Assembly (NCBI GenBank): GCA_001701105.1
Contig: DAAI01000034.1
Coordinates: forward strand, 1 to 19,293
Direction: 5' to 3'
Source: Bacteroidales bacterium GP1
GTDB lineage: Bacteria > Bacteroidota > Bacteroidia > Bacteroidales > Muribaculaceae
Length of the DNA: 19,293 bases
Position 1 is the stretch's first letter. Every line of letters starts with the position of its first letter. This document shows positions 1-7,424 of this stretch, piece by piece. The position numbers and the translations under genes are program-made. The notes beneath the pieces were generated by a model. That model made no database searches, was not told the origin of the DNA, and saw only the letters and a list, made by a program, of their open reading frames with translations.

Positions 1-843
1 CACGTCGACGCCCTCCTGATTATCAATAACGAAAACCTTATCGAGCTATATAAGGACCTTAATTTCTTCAACGCATTCTCCAAGGCAGACGACACCCTGG
101 CCAATGCCGCCCGCTCCATTTCGGAAATCATATCCGAATCCTGCTATATCAATGTGGATTTTCAGGATGTGAAGAGCACGCTGAAGGACAGTGGCTCGGC
201 CATCATAGCAACAGCAGTAGGGGAGGGGGAGCACCGTATCACCAACGCTATCCGCAATGCCCTTCATTCGCCGTTGCTCAAAGCCCACGACATTAACACA
301 TCGAAGCGGCTTCTGTTCAAATTCATGTGTGCCAAGGATTCCGACAATCCGATACGCGCTGAAGAAATCGCGGAAATCACCAGCTTCACCTCCAAGCTAT
401 CGGGCATCGATGTGAAATGGGGTATCGGCGACGACCCGACCCTCGGCGACAAGGTGAAAATCACCGTGCTTGCCTCCGGATTCGATGTCACCATCAGCGA
501 GAAAGACGACGAAAAGAAAGGAATAGTATTCAATGGTGGCCCGGAGGATGCTGAAGAGAGAGGCCGGAAAATCAACGATGAGCAGAAAGAAATCATCCAG
601 GTCTACGGCGAAGACAAGGTGAAGAAGCAGCAGCAATTGGCCGCCAAACTGAAATATGCCGTGCTGAAGCCCTCGCAGTTTGACGATCACGAGGTAATCG
701 CCCTTCTCGAGCGACTCCCCGTGCTTAAACGCCCGGCCACATTCAATGAAGACCTTGAACGCCTCACCGGAGCAATGCCTGCTGTCACCAACAATCAGCG
801 CGACAATCAGGATTCCGATGTGATTACTTTTAATATGGGCTGA
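1..843 (+). CDS. ftsZ: Cell division protein FtsZ, C-terminal part (5' end outside window)
   Basis: FtsZ is the tubulin-like GTPase that polymerises at midcell and recruits the division machinery. The reading frame is open from base 1 and gives 280 residues; the GTP-binding N-terminal half lies upstream of the window. What is seen is the end of the GTPase domain (HVDALLIINNENLIELY, then FSKADDTLANAARSISEII) and the FtsZ C-terminal domain with its hallmark NVDFQDVKSTLKDSGSAI and the GEGEHRITNAIRNALHSPLL segment. This is followed by a charged linker (DEKKG, EERGRKINDEQKE) and a tail ending ITFNMG. I do not recognise the usual conserved C-terminal peptide that binds FtsA in other phyla. A short internal ATG at base 154 is not the start, since conserved FtsZ sequence continues upstream of it. 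No terminator is visible before the next gene 65 bases downstream. Identification is strong from the C-terminal domain signature. Confidence 0.92.
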   Translation, partial: HVDALLIINNENLIELYKDLNFFNAFSKADDTLANAARSISEIISESCYINVDFQDVKSTLKDSGSAIIATAVGEGEHRITNAIRNALHSPLLKAHDINTSKRLLFKFMCAKDSDNPIRAEEIAEITSFTSKLSGIDVKWGIGDDPTLGDKVKITVLASGFDVTISEKDDEKKGIVFNGGPEDAEERGRKINDEQKEIIQVYGEDKVKKQQQLAAKLKYAVLKPSQFDDHEVIALLERLPVLKRPATFNEDLERLTGAMPAVTNNQRDNQDSDVITFNMG

Positions 844-908
844 ACGCCTTAACATTCATTATTAATTAAATACAATCCGCCAACCTTATCCTTACCTTTC
901 TGGTTAAA

Positions 909-2606
909 ATGGAGAACAAATTCGCAATGGTCGCAAAGACCTTTGAAGGGCTTGAACCGGTGCTTCGTGATGAATTAATAAGCCTCGGGGCCGAAAATGT
1001 TGAGATGGGACGCCGCATGGTGAGCTTTGAGGGTGACCTTGAGCTGATGTACAAAGCCAACCTTTGCCTTCGCACGGCCCTGCGTGTGCTCAAGCCTATC
1101 GAGAAATTCACCGCCCACGATCCCGATGAACTCTATGACATCGTCCGCGACATCCCATGGGAAAAATACATGACCCCACAGACCACCTTCGCCATCGATG
1201 CCACTGTCAACGGCGCGGAATTCTCACATTCCCGATTTGCAACCTACCGCGTGAAAGACGGCATCGTCGATCATTTCCGCGACCTTGAAGGAGAGCGTCC
1301 CTCAATACGCGTTACAGGCTACGACCTCCTCTTCAATGTCCATATCGACGGCGACAGGGTGACAATCTCGCTTGATTCGAGTGGCGAACCCCTGTCGAAG
1401 CGAGGCTACCGCGAAGAGCAGACCGAAGCCCCGATCAATGAAGTTCTGGCTGCCGGAATAATCATGACCACAGGATGGCGCGGAGACTCTAATTTCGCCG
1501 ATCCGATGTGTGGCTCCGGCACTTTCCTTATCGAAGCGGCCCTGATTGCAGCCAACATCAACCCGGGTATCTTCCGGAAAGGTTTCGCTTTCGAGCGCTG
1601 GCCCGATTTCGACAGCGAGCTCTTCGAGACGCTTTACAACGACGACAGCGCCGAGCGGCCCTTTGATTTCAAAATCTACGGCGGCGACATCGATCCGGAT
1701 GCCGTGGCAATTGCCCGCAAGAATATCCGCAACGCACAGGTGGATAATATGATCGAGCTCACCCGGCGCCCTCTTAGCGAATGGGTCGACAATCCTGAGC
1801 CGGGTGTGATGGTGATGAATCCTCCTTACGGACATCGCCTGAAACCGGAGGATATGACAGAACTTTACCGTGGCATCGGCCAGTGCCTGAAGCGTAACTT
1901 CCCGGGATGGACTGCCTGGATAATAGGACTTGACGATGATGACTTCGCGAATATCGGCCTCAAGCCCTCTCTGAAACTCCCAATGCTCAACGGCAGTCTG
2001 GAATGCTCACTTCGTGAATATGTGCTTTTCGACGGACGTTACGATAATTTCCGTGCTGAAGGGGGTTCTATCAAAGGATTTGAAGAGGAGGAACGTCGCG
2101 AAAGAGGCCCCAAGAAGATGCGGCGCGTCTCTGATGATGAATGGCAGGCGGAAACAAAGAAATACGGAGGACACGGAAAAACTCCGCGTCGCGACGACCG
2201 GCGCGACCCGCGCAAAGAGAATCATAAGAACTCCAGGCCGCGTAACGACAGGAAAGACTTCGCCGGCGACTATGACGACCGGCACGATTTCAAGCCCCGC
2301 GACGACCGGCGCGACCAGCGCAAAGAGGGCAATAGGAATTCCAGGCCACGCAACGACAGGCAGGACTTCGCCCGAAACCGTGACGACCGGCGCGACCCGC
2401 GCAAGGAGGGCAATAAGAATCCTCGCCAGCGTAACGACAGTAAGGATTTCGCCGGCGACCGTGACAACCGACGCGATTTCAAACCCCGCTACGATCGCGG
2501 TCCGCGTATCGTCACCGACCGTGGCCCGAGCATCAGTGCCGACAGGGAGGAAAAAATCAATCCCGTACATTTCCGTAGTCGTAAACCCCGAAAAGAAGAA
2601 GACTGA
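909..2606 (+). CDS. rlmL: THUMP-domain class I SAM-dependent RNA methyltransferase (RlmL-like) with repetitive charged tail
   Basis: Predicted 23S rRNA guanine-N2 methyltransferase, related to the N-terminal half of E. coli RlmL and to Bacillus YpsC. The 565 residues start with a ferredoxin-like/THUMP region (about 1-160, beginning MENKFAMVAKTFEGLEPVL). A Rossmann methyltransferase domain follows, with the SAM-binding DPMCGSGTFL near residue 198 and the catalytic NPPYG near 304, typical of N2-guanine methylation. The enzyme core ends near residue 390, close to the usual family length. The remaining roughly 175 residues are low-complexity Arg/Asp/Lys-rich sequence with internal repeats (see repeat entry), probably disordered; such tails often bind RNA, but that is inference here. 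The ATG at 909 begins the conserved N-terminus. It heads a closely spaced run, with the next start only 3 bases after this stop. The exact target base cannot be read from the sequence, so the gene symbol is by homology only. Confidence 0.85.
   Translation: MENKFAMVAKTFEGLEPVLRDELISLGAENVEMGRRMVSFEGDLELMYKANLCLRTALRVLKPIEKFTAHDPDELYDIVRDIPWEKYMTPQTTFAIDATVNGAEFSHSRFATYRVKDGIVDHFRDLEGERPSIRVTGYDLLFNVHIDGDRVTISLDSSGEPLSKRGYREEQTEAPINEVLAAGIIMTTGWRGDSNFADPMCGSGTFLIEAALIAANINPGIFRKGFAFERWPDFDSELFETLYNDDSAERPFDFKIYGGDIDPDAVAIARKNIRNAQVDNMIELTRRPLSEWVDNPEPGVMVMNPPYGHRLKPEDMTELYRGIGQCLKRNFPGWTAWIIGLDDDDFANIGLKPSLKLPMLNGSLECSLREYVLFDGRYDNFRAEGGSIKGFEEEERRERGPKKMRRVSDDEWQAETKKYGGHGKTPRRDDRRDPRKENHKNSRPRNDRKDFAGDYDDRHDFKPRDDRRDQRKEGNRNSRPRNDRQDFARNRDDRRDPRKEGNKNPRQRNDSKDFAGDRDNRRDFKPRYDRGPRIVTDRGPSISADREEKINPVHFRSRKPRKEED
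2193..2489 (+). repeat. In-frame coding repeats of the methyltransferase tail (27-aa and 9-aa units)
   Basis: Three 27-codon units start at 2193, 2301 and 2382. Each begins DDRRD(P/Q)RKE, has (S/P)R(P/Q)RND in the middle and ends DF-A-x-x plus a basic or aromatic residue. A 9-codon unit of the form D(D/N)R(H/R)DFKPR follows the first copy (2274-2300) and the third copy (2463-2489). The order is therefore 27-9-27-27-9, and the spacing of the first two large units is 108 bases. Similarity holds at both DNA and protein level, which suggests recent tandem duplication. The repetition also keeps other frames and the opposite strand open over this stretch, which explains long spurious ORFs there. 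Confidence 0.9.
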
Positions 2607-2609
2607 CAT

Positions 2610-3575
2610 ATGGCCCGCCGGCAGGGAAATGTAGGTGTCGCTGAAGTCACGGTGATAGCCGTGGCTATGTGCGCAATATCCCGATGGGTGGATTCGCCGC
2701 GCCCCCGGGTGGAGAGCATGGGTATATGCCTTCCTTCCCCCAACCTCTGGGATCTGACACCCATCGCCGGCTGGGTGATCAACCTCGTGCTCCTCGGCGG
2801 CTCGGCGGTGGCGCTTTATTTCATAAACAAGGCATATGCGCTTGTGCCGAGTTCACGCACCATTCTTGCCGCCTTATTCATGCTGATGTCGGCATCCGTG
2901 CCTTGGGTTGGAGGAATGCTCACTTCATCCACCATCATCGCGGCGGCCGTGCTTGCCTGCGTGGCAATCCTGCTATCTTGCTTTAAAAGCCATAACGCCA
3001 CGCAGGAAATATTTGTCATGGCAACTATCATAAGCCTGGGCTCCATGATTCAGTATGCATTCCTTTTCATCCTGCTCCCCATGGTGCTCATCGGAATCCT
3101 CTTCAAGTGCATTCACTTCCGCGAGACTATCGCCCTTGTAATGGGACTGATCGCGCCTTACTGGGTAACGGTCGGGATGGGGATAATTCCCCCGGAGAAT
3201 TTCACGATGCCGCGGCTTATCAACATTTTTGATGTCATGATGTCGACCGGCGCTTTGTATTTCAGCCTTGTAAATATTGCCGTCAGCGCATTGGCGTGTT
3301 TCATCATCGGTCTGTACAATTCAATGAAACTCTATGCCGGCAATCCGAGACGCAGGCTTTTCAACATCGCATTCAACGTGATCGGGCTTACTACAGCAGT
3401 CTGCATGGTCTGCGACTACTATAATTTTACGGCCTATATAGTCACGTTCTTTATCTGTTGCGCTTTGCAAATCGCAAATATGTTCGCTCTCTGGAATTTA
3501 CGGAAGCCACGCATAATAGGTTGGATTATCTGCTTAATTTACACATCATTATATACCGCAGCTCTACTTACATGA
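2610..3575 (+). CDS. Multi-spanning integral membrane protein of unknown function
   Basis: The product is 321 residues and very hydrophobic, with about nine or ten predicted membrane segments by eye. Examples are the stretches around WVINLVLLGGSAVALYFI, LTSSTIIAAAVLACVAILL, MIQYAFLFILLPMVLIGILF, ALYFSLVNIAVSALACFI and IIGWIICLIYTSLYTAALL. I recall similar uncharacterised Bacteroidales membrane proteins in comparable positions but cannot name a family with confidence. No catalytic motif or solute-binding signature is obvious. The start at 2610 is 3 bases after the methyltransferase stop; an alternative ATG at 2718 would still keep the predicted segments from WVINL onward. The stop overlaps the pdxB start in an ATGA arrangement, so it is very likely co-translated with pdxB. 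Function is unknown; housekeeping neighbours do not point to a specific role. Confidence 0.75.
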   Translation: MARRQGNVGVAEVTVIAVAMCAISRWVDSPRPRVESMGICLPSPNLWDLTPIAGWVINLVLLGGSAVALYFINKAYALVPSSRTILAALFMLMSASVPWVGGMLTSSTIIAAAVLACVAILLSCFKSHNATQEIFVMATIISLGSMIQYAFLFILLPMVLIGILFKCIHFRETIALVMGLIAPYWVTVGMGIIPPENFTMPRLINIFDVMMSTGALYFSLVNIAVSALACFIIGLYNSMKLYAGNPRRRLFNIAFNVIGLTTAVCMVCDYYNFTAYIVTFFICCALQIANMFALWNLRKPRIIGWIICLIYTSLYTAALLT

Positions 3576-4600
3576 AAATAATAGCTGACGATAATATTCC
3601 CTATCTCCGCGGGCGTCTGGAGCCAATGGCCGACATCCGATATGTCGACCAGTCGGAATTCACACCACCGCTTGTCAAAGATGCCGATGCGCTGCTTATC
3701 CGCACCCGCACCCAATGCAACGAATCATTGCTCCGGGGCTCTTCAGTGAGCCTTGTGGCCACCGCCACCATCGGAACAGACCAGATCGACAAGGCTTGGT
3801 GCATGGAAAATGGAATTGAAGTTGCCTCTTCGCCCGGCTGCAACGCTCCGGGCGTGGCGCAATATGTATGGAGTTGCCTGCTGCGACTCGGCTTTGACCC
3901 GGCAAAAGGAATGCGGCTCGGAGTAGTGGGATGCGGAAATATCGGCTCCATTGTGGCAGAATGGGGAAGGAAAATGGGTGCCGATGTTATGATTTCCGAC
4001 CCGCCAAAAGAGAGGGCCGGCATTCCCGGTAACTATCTTCCTCTCGATGACTTGATGAGTTCATGCGATGCAGTGACATTCCATACGCCGCTCACCCGCC
4101 AAGGTAAAGACGCCACATGGCATCTCGCCGCAGAACGCGAGCTGGATCTTCTCAAGCCCGGAGCCATTCTTATTAACGCCGCACGCGGACCCGTAGTCGA
4201 CAACGCAGCCCTCTTGAAAAGGGTTAAGCGTGGCGACATCCGCACGGCTCTCGATGTATGGGAAGGAGAACCCGACCTTGACCGTGAGTTGCTATCGCTT
4301 GTGGATTACGGTACATTCCATATAGCCGGATATTCGCGGCAGGGAAAGGAACGCGCTACACGGATGGTGCTTGAGGCCGTGGAGAAAAAATTCGGCATTA
4401 ATGTAGATAAATCGGGGCTTTGCCCCCCATATGCTCCTTCAGAAGATAAAGTGATTACACCTCTCGGAATCCTTAATTCCTACGACCCGGCAGAGGACTC
4501 CGAGTCCCTTAAGGTCAATCCGGGAGAGTTCGACACACTTCGCCGCAATTATGATTTCCGTGAAGAATACCACGGCGACCCTAAACCTTTGGACCGATGA
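3572..4600 (+). CDS. pdxB: Erythronate-4-phosphate dehydrogenase
   Basis: Oxidises 4-phospho-D-erythronate in the DXP-dependent route to pyridoxal 5'-phosphate. The 342-residue product starts MKIIADDNIPY, closely matching the PdxB N-terminus, and contains the PdxB-type SSPGCNAPGVAQYVWS and a NAD-binding GVVGCGNIGS (Gly120, 122, 125). It has the three catalytic residues of the D-2-hydroxyacid dehydrogenase family: Arg205 in ARGPVVDN, Glu233 in WEGEPDLD and His250 in HIAGYS. These correspond to Arg208, Glu237 and His254 of E. coli PdxB. The C-terminus (from about 285) is the family-specific dimerisation extension, somewhat divergent. The frame is open upstream to an ATG at 3458, but that would overlap the preceding gene by over 100 bases and lacks homology, so 3572 is chosen. 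It overlaps by ATGA junctions with both the membrane gene before and rnhA after, indicating translational coupling. Confidence 0.93.
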   Translation: MKIIADDNIPYLRGRLEPMADIRYVDQSEFTPPLVKDADALLIRTRTQCNESLLRGSSVSLVATATIGTDQIDKAWCMENGIEVASSPGCNAPGVAQYVWSCLLRLGFDPAKGMRLGVVGCGNIGSIVAEWGRKMGADVMISDPPKERAGIPGNYLPLDDLMSSCDAVTFHTPLTRQGKDATWHLAAERELDLLKPGAILINAARGPVVDNAALLKRVKRGDIRTALDVWEGEPDLDRELLSLVDYGTFHIAGYSRQGKERATRMVLEAVEKKFGINVDKSGLCPPYAPSEDKVITPLGILNSYDPAEDSESLKVNPGEFDTLRRNYDFREEYHGDPKPLDR

Positions 4601-5277
4601 ATTATTCAAAACAATTCTTCGTAGTCTTTAAAGGGCACAATCCGGGGGTATATGTGGATTATAATGATGCCCTTGAGCAAGTGGACGGATATGAGGGAGC
4701 GTCGTTGAAGAGTTTTTCCACGGCCGAAGAAGCCACCGAGGCCTACCGCAAAGCCACAGCGCGGGCCGATAGCAACGAATTGGGGGCGTTGCTGAAGAAA
4801 TCGACCGACAGGCTCGTCTCCTCCGGAAATTCCGGCACCCCCGACACAGATTACTTCCAATTTCCTGAAATCGACCTTAACGGTTGGGCTGTGGATGCCT
4901 CATGCCTCGGCAATCCCGGAGTGATGGAGTACCGGGGCGTGGAATTAATGACCGGGCGTGAGATTTTCCGGGTAGGGCCATTCAAAAAAGGCACAAACAA
5001 TATAGGGGAGTTTCTTGCGATTGTCCATGCCCTCGCCCTCATGGCCCGGAAAGGAGAGACACATACCATTTATTCCGATTCAATATCGGGGATGGCATGG
5101 GTACGCAATAAAAAAGTCAAGACTCAGCTCAAGCGCGATGCCTCGACAGAGCCTGTGTTCCGCCTCCTTGAACGCGCCCTCGGCTGGCTGAATACGCACC
5201 ATTATTCCGCAAAAGTGCTGAAATGGGACACCGACCGATGGGGGGAAGTGCCCGCCGATTTCGGACGAAAGGAATAG
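4597..5277 (+). CDS. rnhA: Ribonuclease HI with N-terminal hybrid-binding (viroplasmin-like) domain
   Basis: Cleaves the RNA strand of RNA:DNA hybrids, clearing primers and R-loops in the cytoplasm. Residues 6-50 form the small hybrid-binding domain (FFVVFKGHNPGVYVDYNDA, then GYEGASLKSFSTAEEA). A linker to about 90 leads to the RNase H fold. Active-site acids are visible: Asp100 (AVDASCLGNPG), Glu138 (TNNIGEFLAI), Asp161 (IYSDSISGMAWV) and Asp221 (EVPADFGRK). The sequence GNPGVMEYRGVEL and the C-terminal KWDTDRWGEVPADFGRK place it with the Bacillus halodurans RNase H1 type rather than the short E. coli type. The conserved Glu in EYRGVE is also present. Its ATG overlaps the pdxB stop (ATGA), and queG follows after 12 bases. 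No sign of decay. Confidence 0.93.
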   Translation: MNYSKQFFVVFKGHNPGVYVDYNDALEQVDGYEGASLKSFSTAEEATEAYRKATARADSNELGALLKKSTDRLVSSGNSGTPDTDYFQFPEIDLNGWAVDASCLGNPGVMEYRGVELMTGREIFRVGPFKKGTNNIGEFLAIVHALALMARKGETHTIYSDSISGMAWVRNKKVKTQLKRDASTEPVFRLLERALGWLNTHHYSAKVLKWDTDRWGEVPADFGRKE

Positions 5278-5289
5278 CAATCCCTCTCC

Positions 5290-6192
5290 ATGCCGGAAAA
5301 AGAATGCCTGCGACATATTTTATTGGAAACCGGAGCCATAGCCGTCGGTTTCGCTGAAGCAGCACCCGTGCCTGACACGGTGAACGCCGACTACGAGAGA
5401 TGGCTCGTAGAGGGTAATAATGCCGGGATGACATGGATGGCGCGACACGCAGAATTAAGGAAACACCCGGAAAATGTCTTGCCGGAGGTAAAGACCATAA
5501 TATCGCTTGCTTACCCCTACGGCCTTACGGAAGGAGAAATTCCGCCACGGGGGATTTCAGCATATGCGCGCGGCAAGGACTACCACAAGGTTATAAAATC
5601 GCGACTCAGGCCGATTGTCGCGGCCTTCGACGGCAAATGGCGCATCTGCATAGATTCCGCTCCATTGCCTGAACGCTTCTGGGCAGTAAAAGCCGGAACA
5701 GGATATGTCGGCGACAATGGAGCATTGATCGTACCGGGCACGGGAGGGGAAGTATTCTTAACCGAAATTCTTACCGACCGGGCATATACTCCCGACTCAC
5801 CCTCCGGCGGAGAATGCCTGCATTGCGGAGCGTGTAAGGAATCTTGCCCTACCGGAGCGCTGCGTGCCGGACACATTGATTGCCGCCACTGCATAAGCTA
5901 CCTCACAATCGAACATCGCGGACCCTGGGTGTCGGCGGAAGCAAGGCTGGCGATGGCAACCGAGGCCGGACAATCAACTGTCGTCGGCTGCGACCGTTGC
6001 GTCCGGGTCTGTCCGCTTAATTCAAGCCCTGAAACCGTTCTCCCGGAGTTCCGCTCCGCAGAGACGGCCATAGCGATAGGGGAGGGACGAATTCCCCAGG
6101 CTGACTCGGATGTGAGGTCGATGCTAAGGGATTCTCCCATCTCCCGCATATCCCCTGACGACCTGCGCCGGAATCTCGACAACAGAAAATGA
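5290..6192 (+). CDS. queG: Epoxyqueuosine reductase QueG
   Basis: Performs the last step of queuosine biosynthesis, reducing epoxyqueuosine to queuosine in the tRNA wobble position using cobalamin and two [4Fe-4S] clusters. The 300 residues contain the substrate/cobalamin domain with YARGKDYHK (about 92-100) and IDSAPLPERFWA with the catalytic-type Asp122. Ferredoxin-like cysteines follow: Cys176, Cys179, Cys182 and Cys186 in ECLHCGACKESCP, then Cys198 and Cys201 (IDCRHCISYLTIE), and Cys234, Cys237 and Cys241 in CDRCVRVCPLN. Length fits the short Bacteroidetes form without C-terminal HEAT-like repeats. It is the last gene of the packed run that starts at 909, and 51 bases separate it from the next gene. 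No Shine-Dalgarno sequence is seen; the ATG at 5290 precedes the conserved region by a normal distance. Confidence 0.93.
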   Translation: MPEKECLRHILLETGAIAVGFAEAAPVPDTVNADYERWLVEGNNAGMTWMARHAELRKHPENVLPEVKTIISLAYPYGLTEGEIPPRGISAYARGKDYHKVIKSRLRPIVAAFDGKWRICIDSAPLPERFWAVKAGTGYVGDNGALIVPGTGGEVFLTEILTDRAYTPDSPSGGECLHCGACKESCPTGALRAGHIDCRHCISYLTIEHRGPWVSAEARLAMATEAGQSTVVGCDRCVRVCPLNSSPETVLPEFRSAETAIAIGEGRIPQADSDVRSMLRDSPISRISPDDLRRNLDNRK

Positions 6193-6243
6193 ACTTTGCA
6201 TCTCGCACGGCGTTAGAATTATATACTAAAAACCATTCTAACC

Positions 6244-6576
6244 ATGCAGACAAATAAAGATTTATATATCATTAGCTTCGGCACATCGTCAAGCTATCGT
6301 CTATACGTCGGTAAGGACACCATCGAAAGTGAGATCCGCGATTATCTGAAAAAGACATTTCCCGATGGAGGCAAAATGAGATTCCTTGATAGCGCGCAAA
6401 TCAAGCGCGTCGAGCCCCGCGATGAGGAGAAATATGCCTCATATCCACCGCTTGACGCAACGGCTTTGAAAACCCTTGAGAAGCATCTGGATGTGGAGCA
6501 ACTTGTCAAACGTGCCACTACGGAACTAAACAGCAATGCCCCCTTCGGAGCCCTTAATCCCGATGCACTCAAGTAA
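6244..6576 (+). CDS. Small conserved-looking hypothetical protein
   Basis: The product is 110 residues, soluble and charged, beginning MQTNKDLYIISFGTSSSYRL. I do not recognise a family. The N-terminal third is predicted to be beta-rich (YIISFGTSSSYRLYV), with alpha-helical segments after (IESEIRDYLKKTF, ALKTLEKHLDVEQLVKRATTEL). There is no signal peptide or membrane segment. Codon use matches its neighbours and a clear intrinsic terminator follows, which argues for a real gene. The ATG is immediately preceded by CTAACC, a sequence that also occurs just before starts in the arabinose operon. The context gives no hint of function. Confidence 0.7.
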   Translation: MQTNKDLYIISFGTSSSYRLYVGKDTIESEIRDYLKKTFPDGGKMRFLDSAQIKRVEPRDEEKYASYPPLDATALKTLEKHLDVEQLVKRATTELNSNAPFGALNPDALK

Positions 6577-6610
6577 TACACTATTGAATATCAAAACAAT
6601 GTAAATATGG

Positions 6611-6646
6611 ATGGCTGCTTCACAAAGGCAGCCATATTTTTATTTT
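6611..6646 (+). terminator. Intrinsic terminator of the small hypothetical gene
   Basis: Perfect 8-bp stem ATGGCTGC (6611-6618) / GCAGCCAT (6628-6635) with a 9-base loop, followed by a T-rich run (6636-6646). It starts 34 bases after the stop codon at 6576. Confidence 0.88.
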
Positions 6647-6850
6647 CGGGTGAGCTTTGATTTGCCGCAGAAACTAAATTAAACGCTAATCCTTATTATT
6701 AGGGGGTCCGGCACTTATATCCCGACATTAGTATATTGTCGACTTTATTCCGTAACGTATTTTGTGGGATATTTGTAGCATTTTGTATACTTTATATTTA
6801 TCGTTTCTTTACAAATGAACATCATTTTTTTAAATTAAATTAGATTCGTA

Positions 6851-6882
6851 TTTGGATATTAAAAATATTATTTGTAATTTTG
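6851..6882 (+). promoter_or_regulatory. Bacteroidetes-type promoter for the candidate small RNA
   Basis: TTTG at 6851-6854, exactly 20 bases, then TAATTTTG at 6875-6882. This is a full match to the known Bacteroides primary sigma factor consensus (-33 TTTG, -7 TAnnTTTG). A start of transcription is expected near 6888-6890. No protein gene follows within 600 bases, while a terminator lies at 7111-7140, so the promoter seems to serve a short untranslated transcript. Confidence 0.75.
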
Positions 6883-6888
6883 TCACCA

Positions 6889-7140
6889 TAAACAATAATA
6901 ATCAATTACTCCTGTTGCTTATTATAATGATTAATGCGACATTTTACTATTGCCTCATATGCTGTGTAGACACAGCCTTAGCTTCTTTTAAGTTGATATG
7001 ATTGATTGATTTTACTTGGATAGACTATTAAAAACCCTGAATGCTGCCTTACGGCAGGTGAAGATTGACCCGGGTCCAAAGCAAATTTGTGATTCTTTCA
7101 TCACTAAAGAGAGGTTCGTCGATTAGACGCGCCTCTTTTT
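6889..7140 (+). ncRNA. Candidate small non-coding RNA (about 250 nt)
   Basis: The interval lies between a perfect promoter and a strong intrinsic terminator and contains no ORF of note. Several local hairpins are visible: GCTGTG-TAGA-CACAGC (6961-6976), CTGCC-TTAC-GGCAG (7044-7057), GTGAT-TCTTTC-ATCAC (7089-7104) and the terminator stem. A self-complementary GACCCGGGTC lies at 7067-7076. The size and isolated transcription unit would suit a housekeeping RNA such as 6S RNA, or a regulatory RNA. I could not match it to the conserved cores of tmRNA, RNase P RNA or SRP RNA. I could not show the long rod with a central bubble expected of 6S RNA. Identity is therefore open. The start is estimated from the promoter and the end from the T-tract. 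Confidence 0.55.
7111..7140 (+). terminator. Intrinsic terminator of the candidate small RNA
   Basis: GAGGTTCGTC (7111-7120) pairs with GACGCGCCTC (7126-7135) with one mismatch and one G-T pair around a 5-base GATTA loop. A T5 run follows directly (7136-7140). No protein gene ends upstream of it within 500 bases, so it ends an untranslated transcript. Confidence 0.85.
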
Positions 7141-7424
7141 ATTCTCCAAAATCAATATGATTGAATGGATATAGCATTCAACCCTCTTATAATATAATGA
7201 TTGTTCAACTTCCTCCGCAGTTAAGATATCAGGTTTTCCCTCGCCGTTGCTCGTAACTGTCGGCTCCCCCGATTTTTCTTAGCGTGAGCATTTTCTTGAA
7301 ATTTTAGAGCATTATTTATGATTCGGATTATAGTTTCAAAGATGATACGCTACGGCTGTTTCCTCGGTTAGCAGCTCGGTTTGTGTTCAGCTTTTCATAA
7401 TAAATCAAAAATTATAATGGCTTT
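7141..7424. other. Intergenic stretch without a supported gene
   Basis: Between the small-RNA terminator and the rnpA promoter region I see no ORF with credible length or composition on either strand. The only distinct structure is the inverted repeat TTGAATG (7161-7167) / CATTCAA (7175-7181) with a 7-base spacer. It has no T-tract and so is not an obvious terminator. A short GC hairpin (TCGG/CCGA) followed by T5 occurs near 7260-7280 but is too weak to call. Confidence 0.5.

Noticed and set aside
893..900. TACCTTTC as a -7 element for the methyltransferase gene
   Set aside because: The last base mismatches, there is no TTTG about 20 bases upstream, and transcription would begin essentially at the start codon.
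2007..2634. Long open frames on the minus strand and in the second plus frame (about 200 codons each)
   Set aside because: They lie over the repetitive tail of the methyltransferase gene, are strings of Ala/Val/Thr/Ile created by the repeat, and have no domain signature; the methyltransferase frame is continuous with a recognisable enzyme.
3458..3571. Upstream extension of pdxB to an ATG at 3458
   Set aside because: It would overlap the membrane gene by over 100 bases and add sequence unlike PdxB; the ATGA junction at 3572 gives the family N-terminus MKIIADDN.
7067..7076. GACCCGGGTC palindrome
   Set aside because: A single perfect 10-base palindrome inside a likely folded RNA; alone it is not evidence of a protein-binding site.
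6889..7140. Naming the putative RNA as 6S, tmRNA, RNase P RNA or SRP RNA
   Set aside because: I could not see the conserved cores of tmRNA, RNase P or SRP RNA, and could not fold the long rod with a central bubble required for 6S, so no name is given.
7258..7280. TCGG/CCGA hairpin followed by T5
   Set aside because: A 4-bp stem is too short for a reliable terminator and no transcript is expected to end there.
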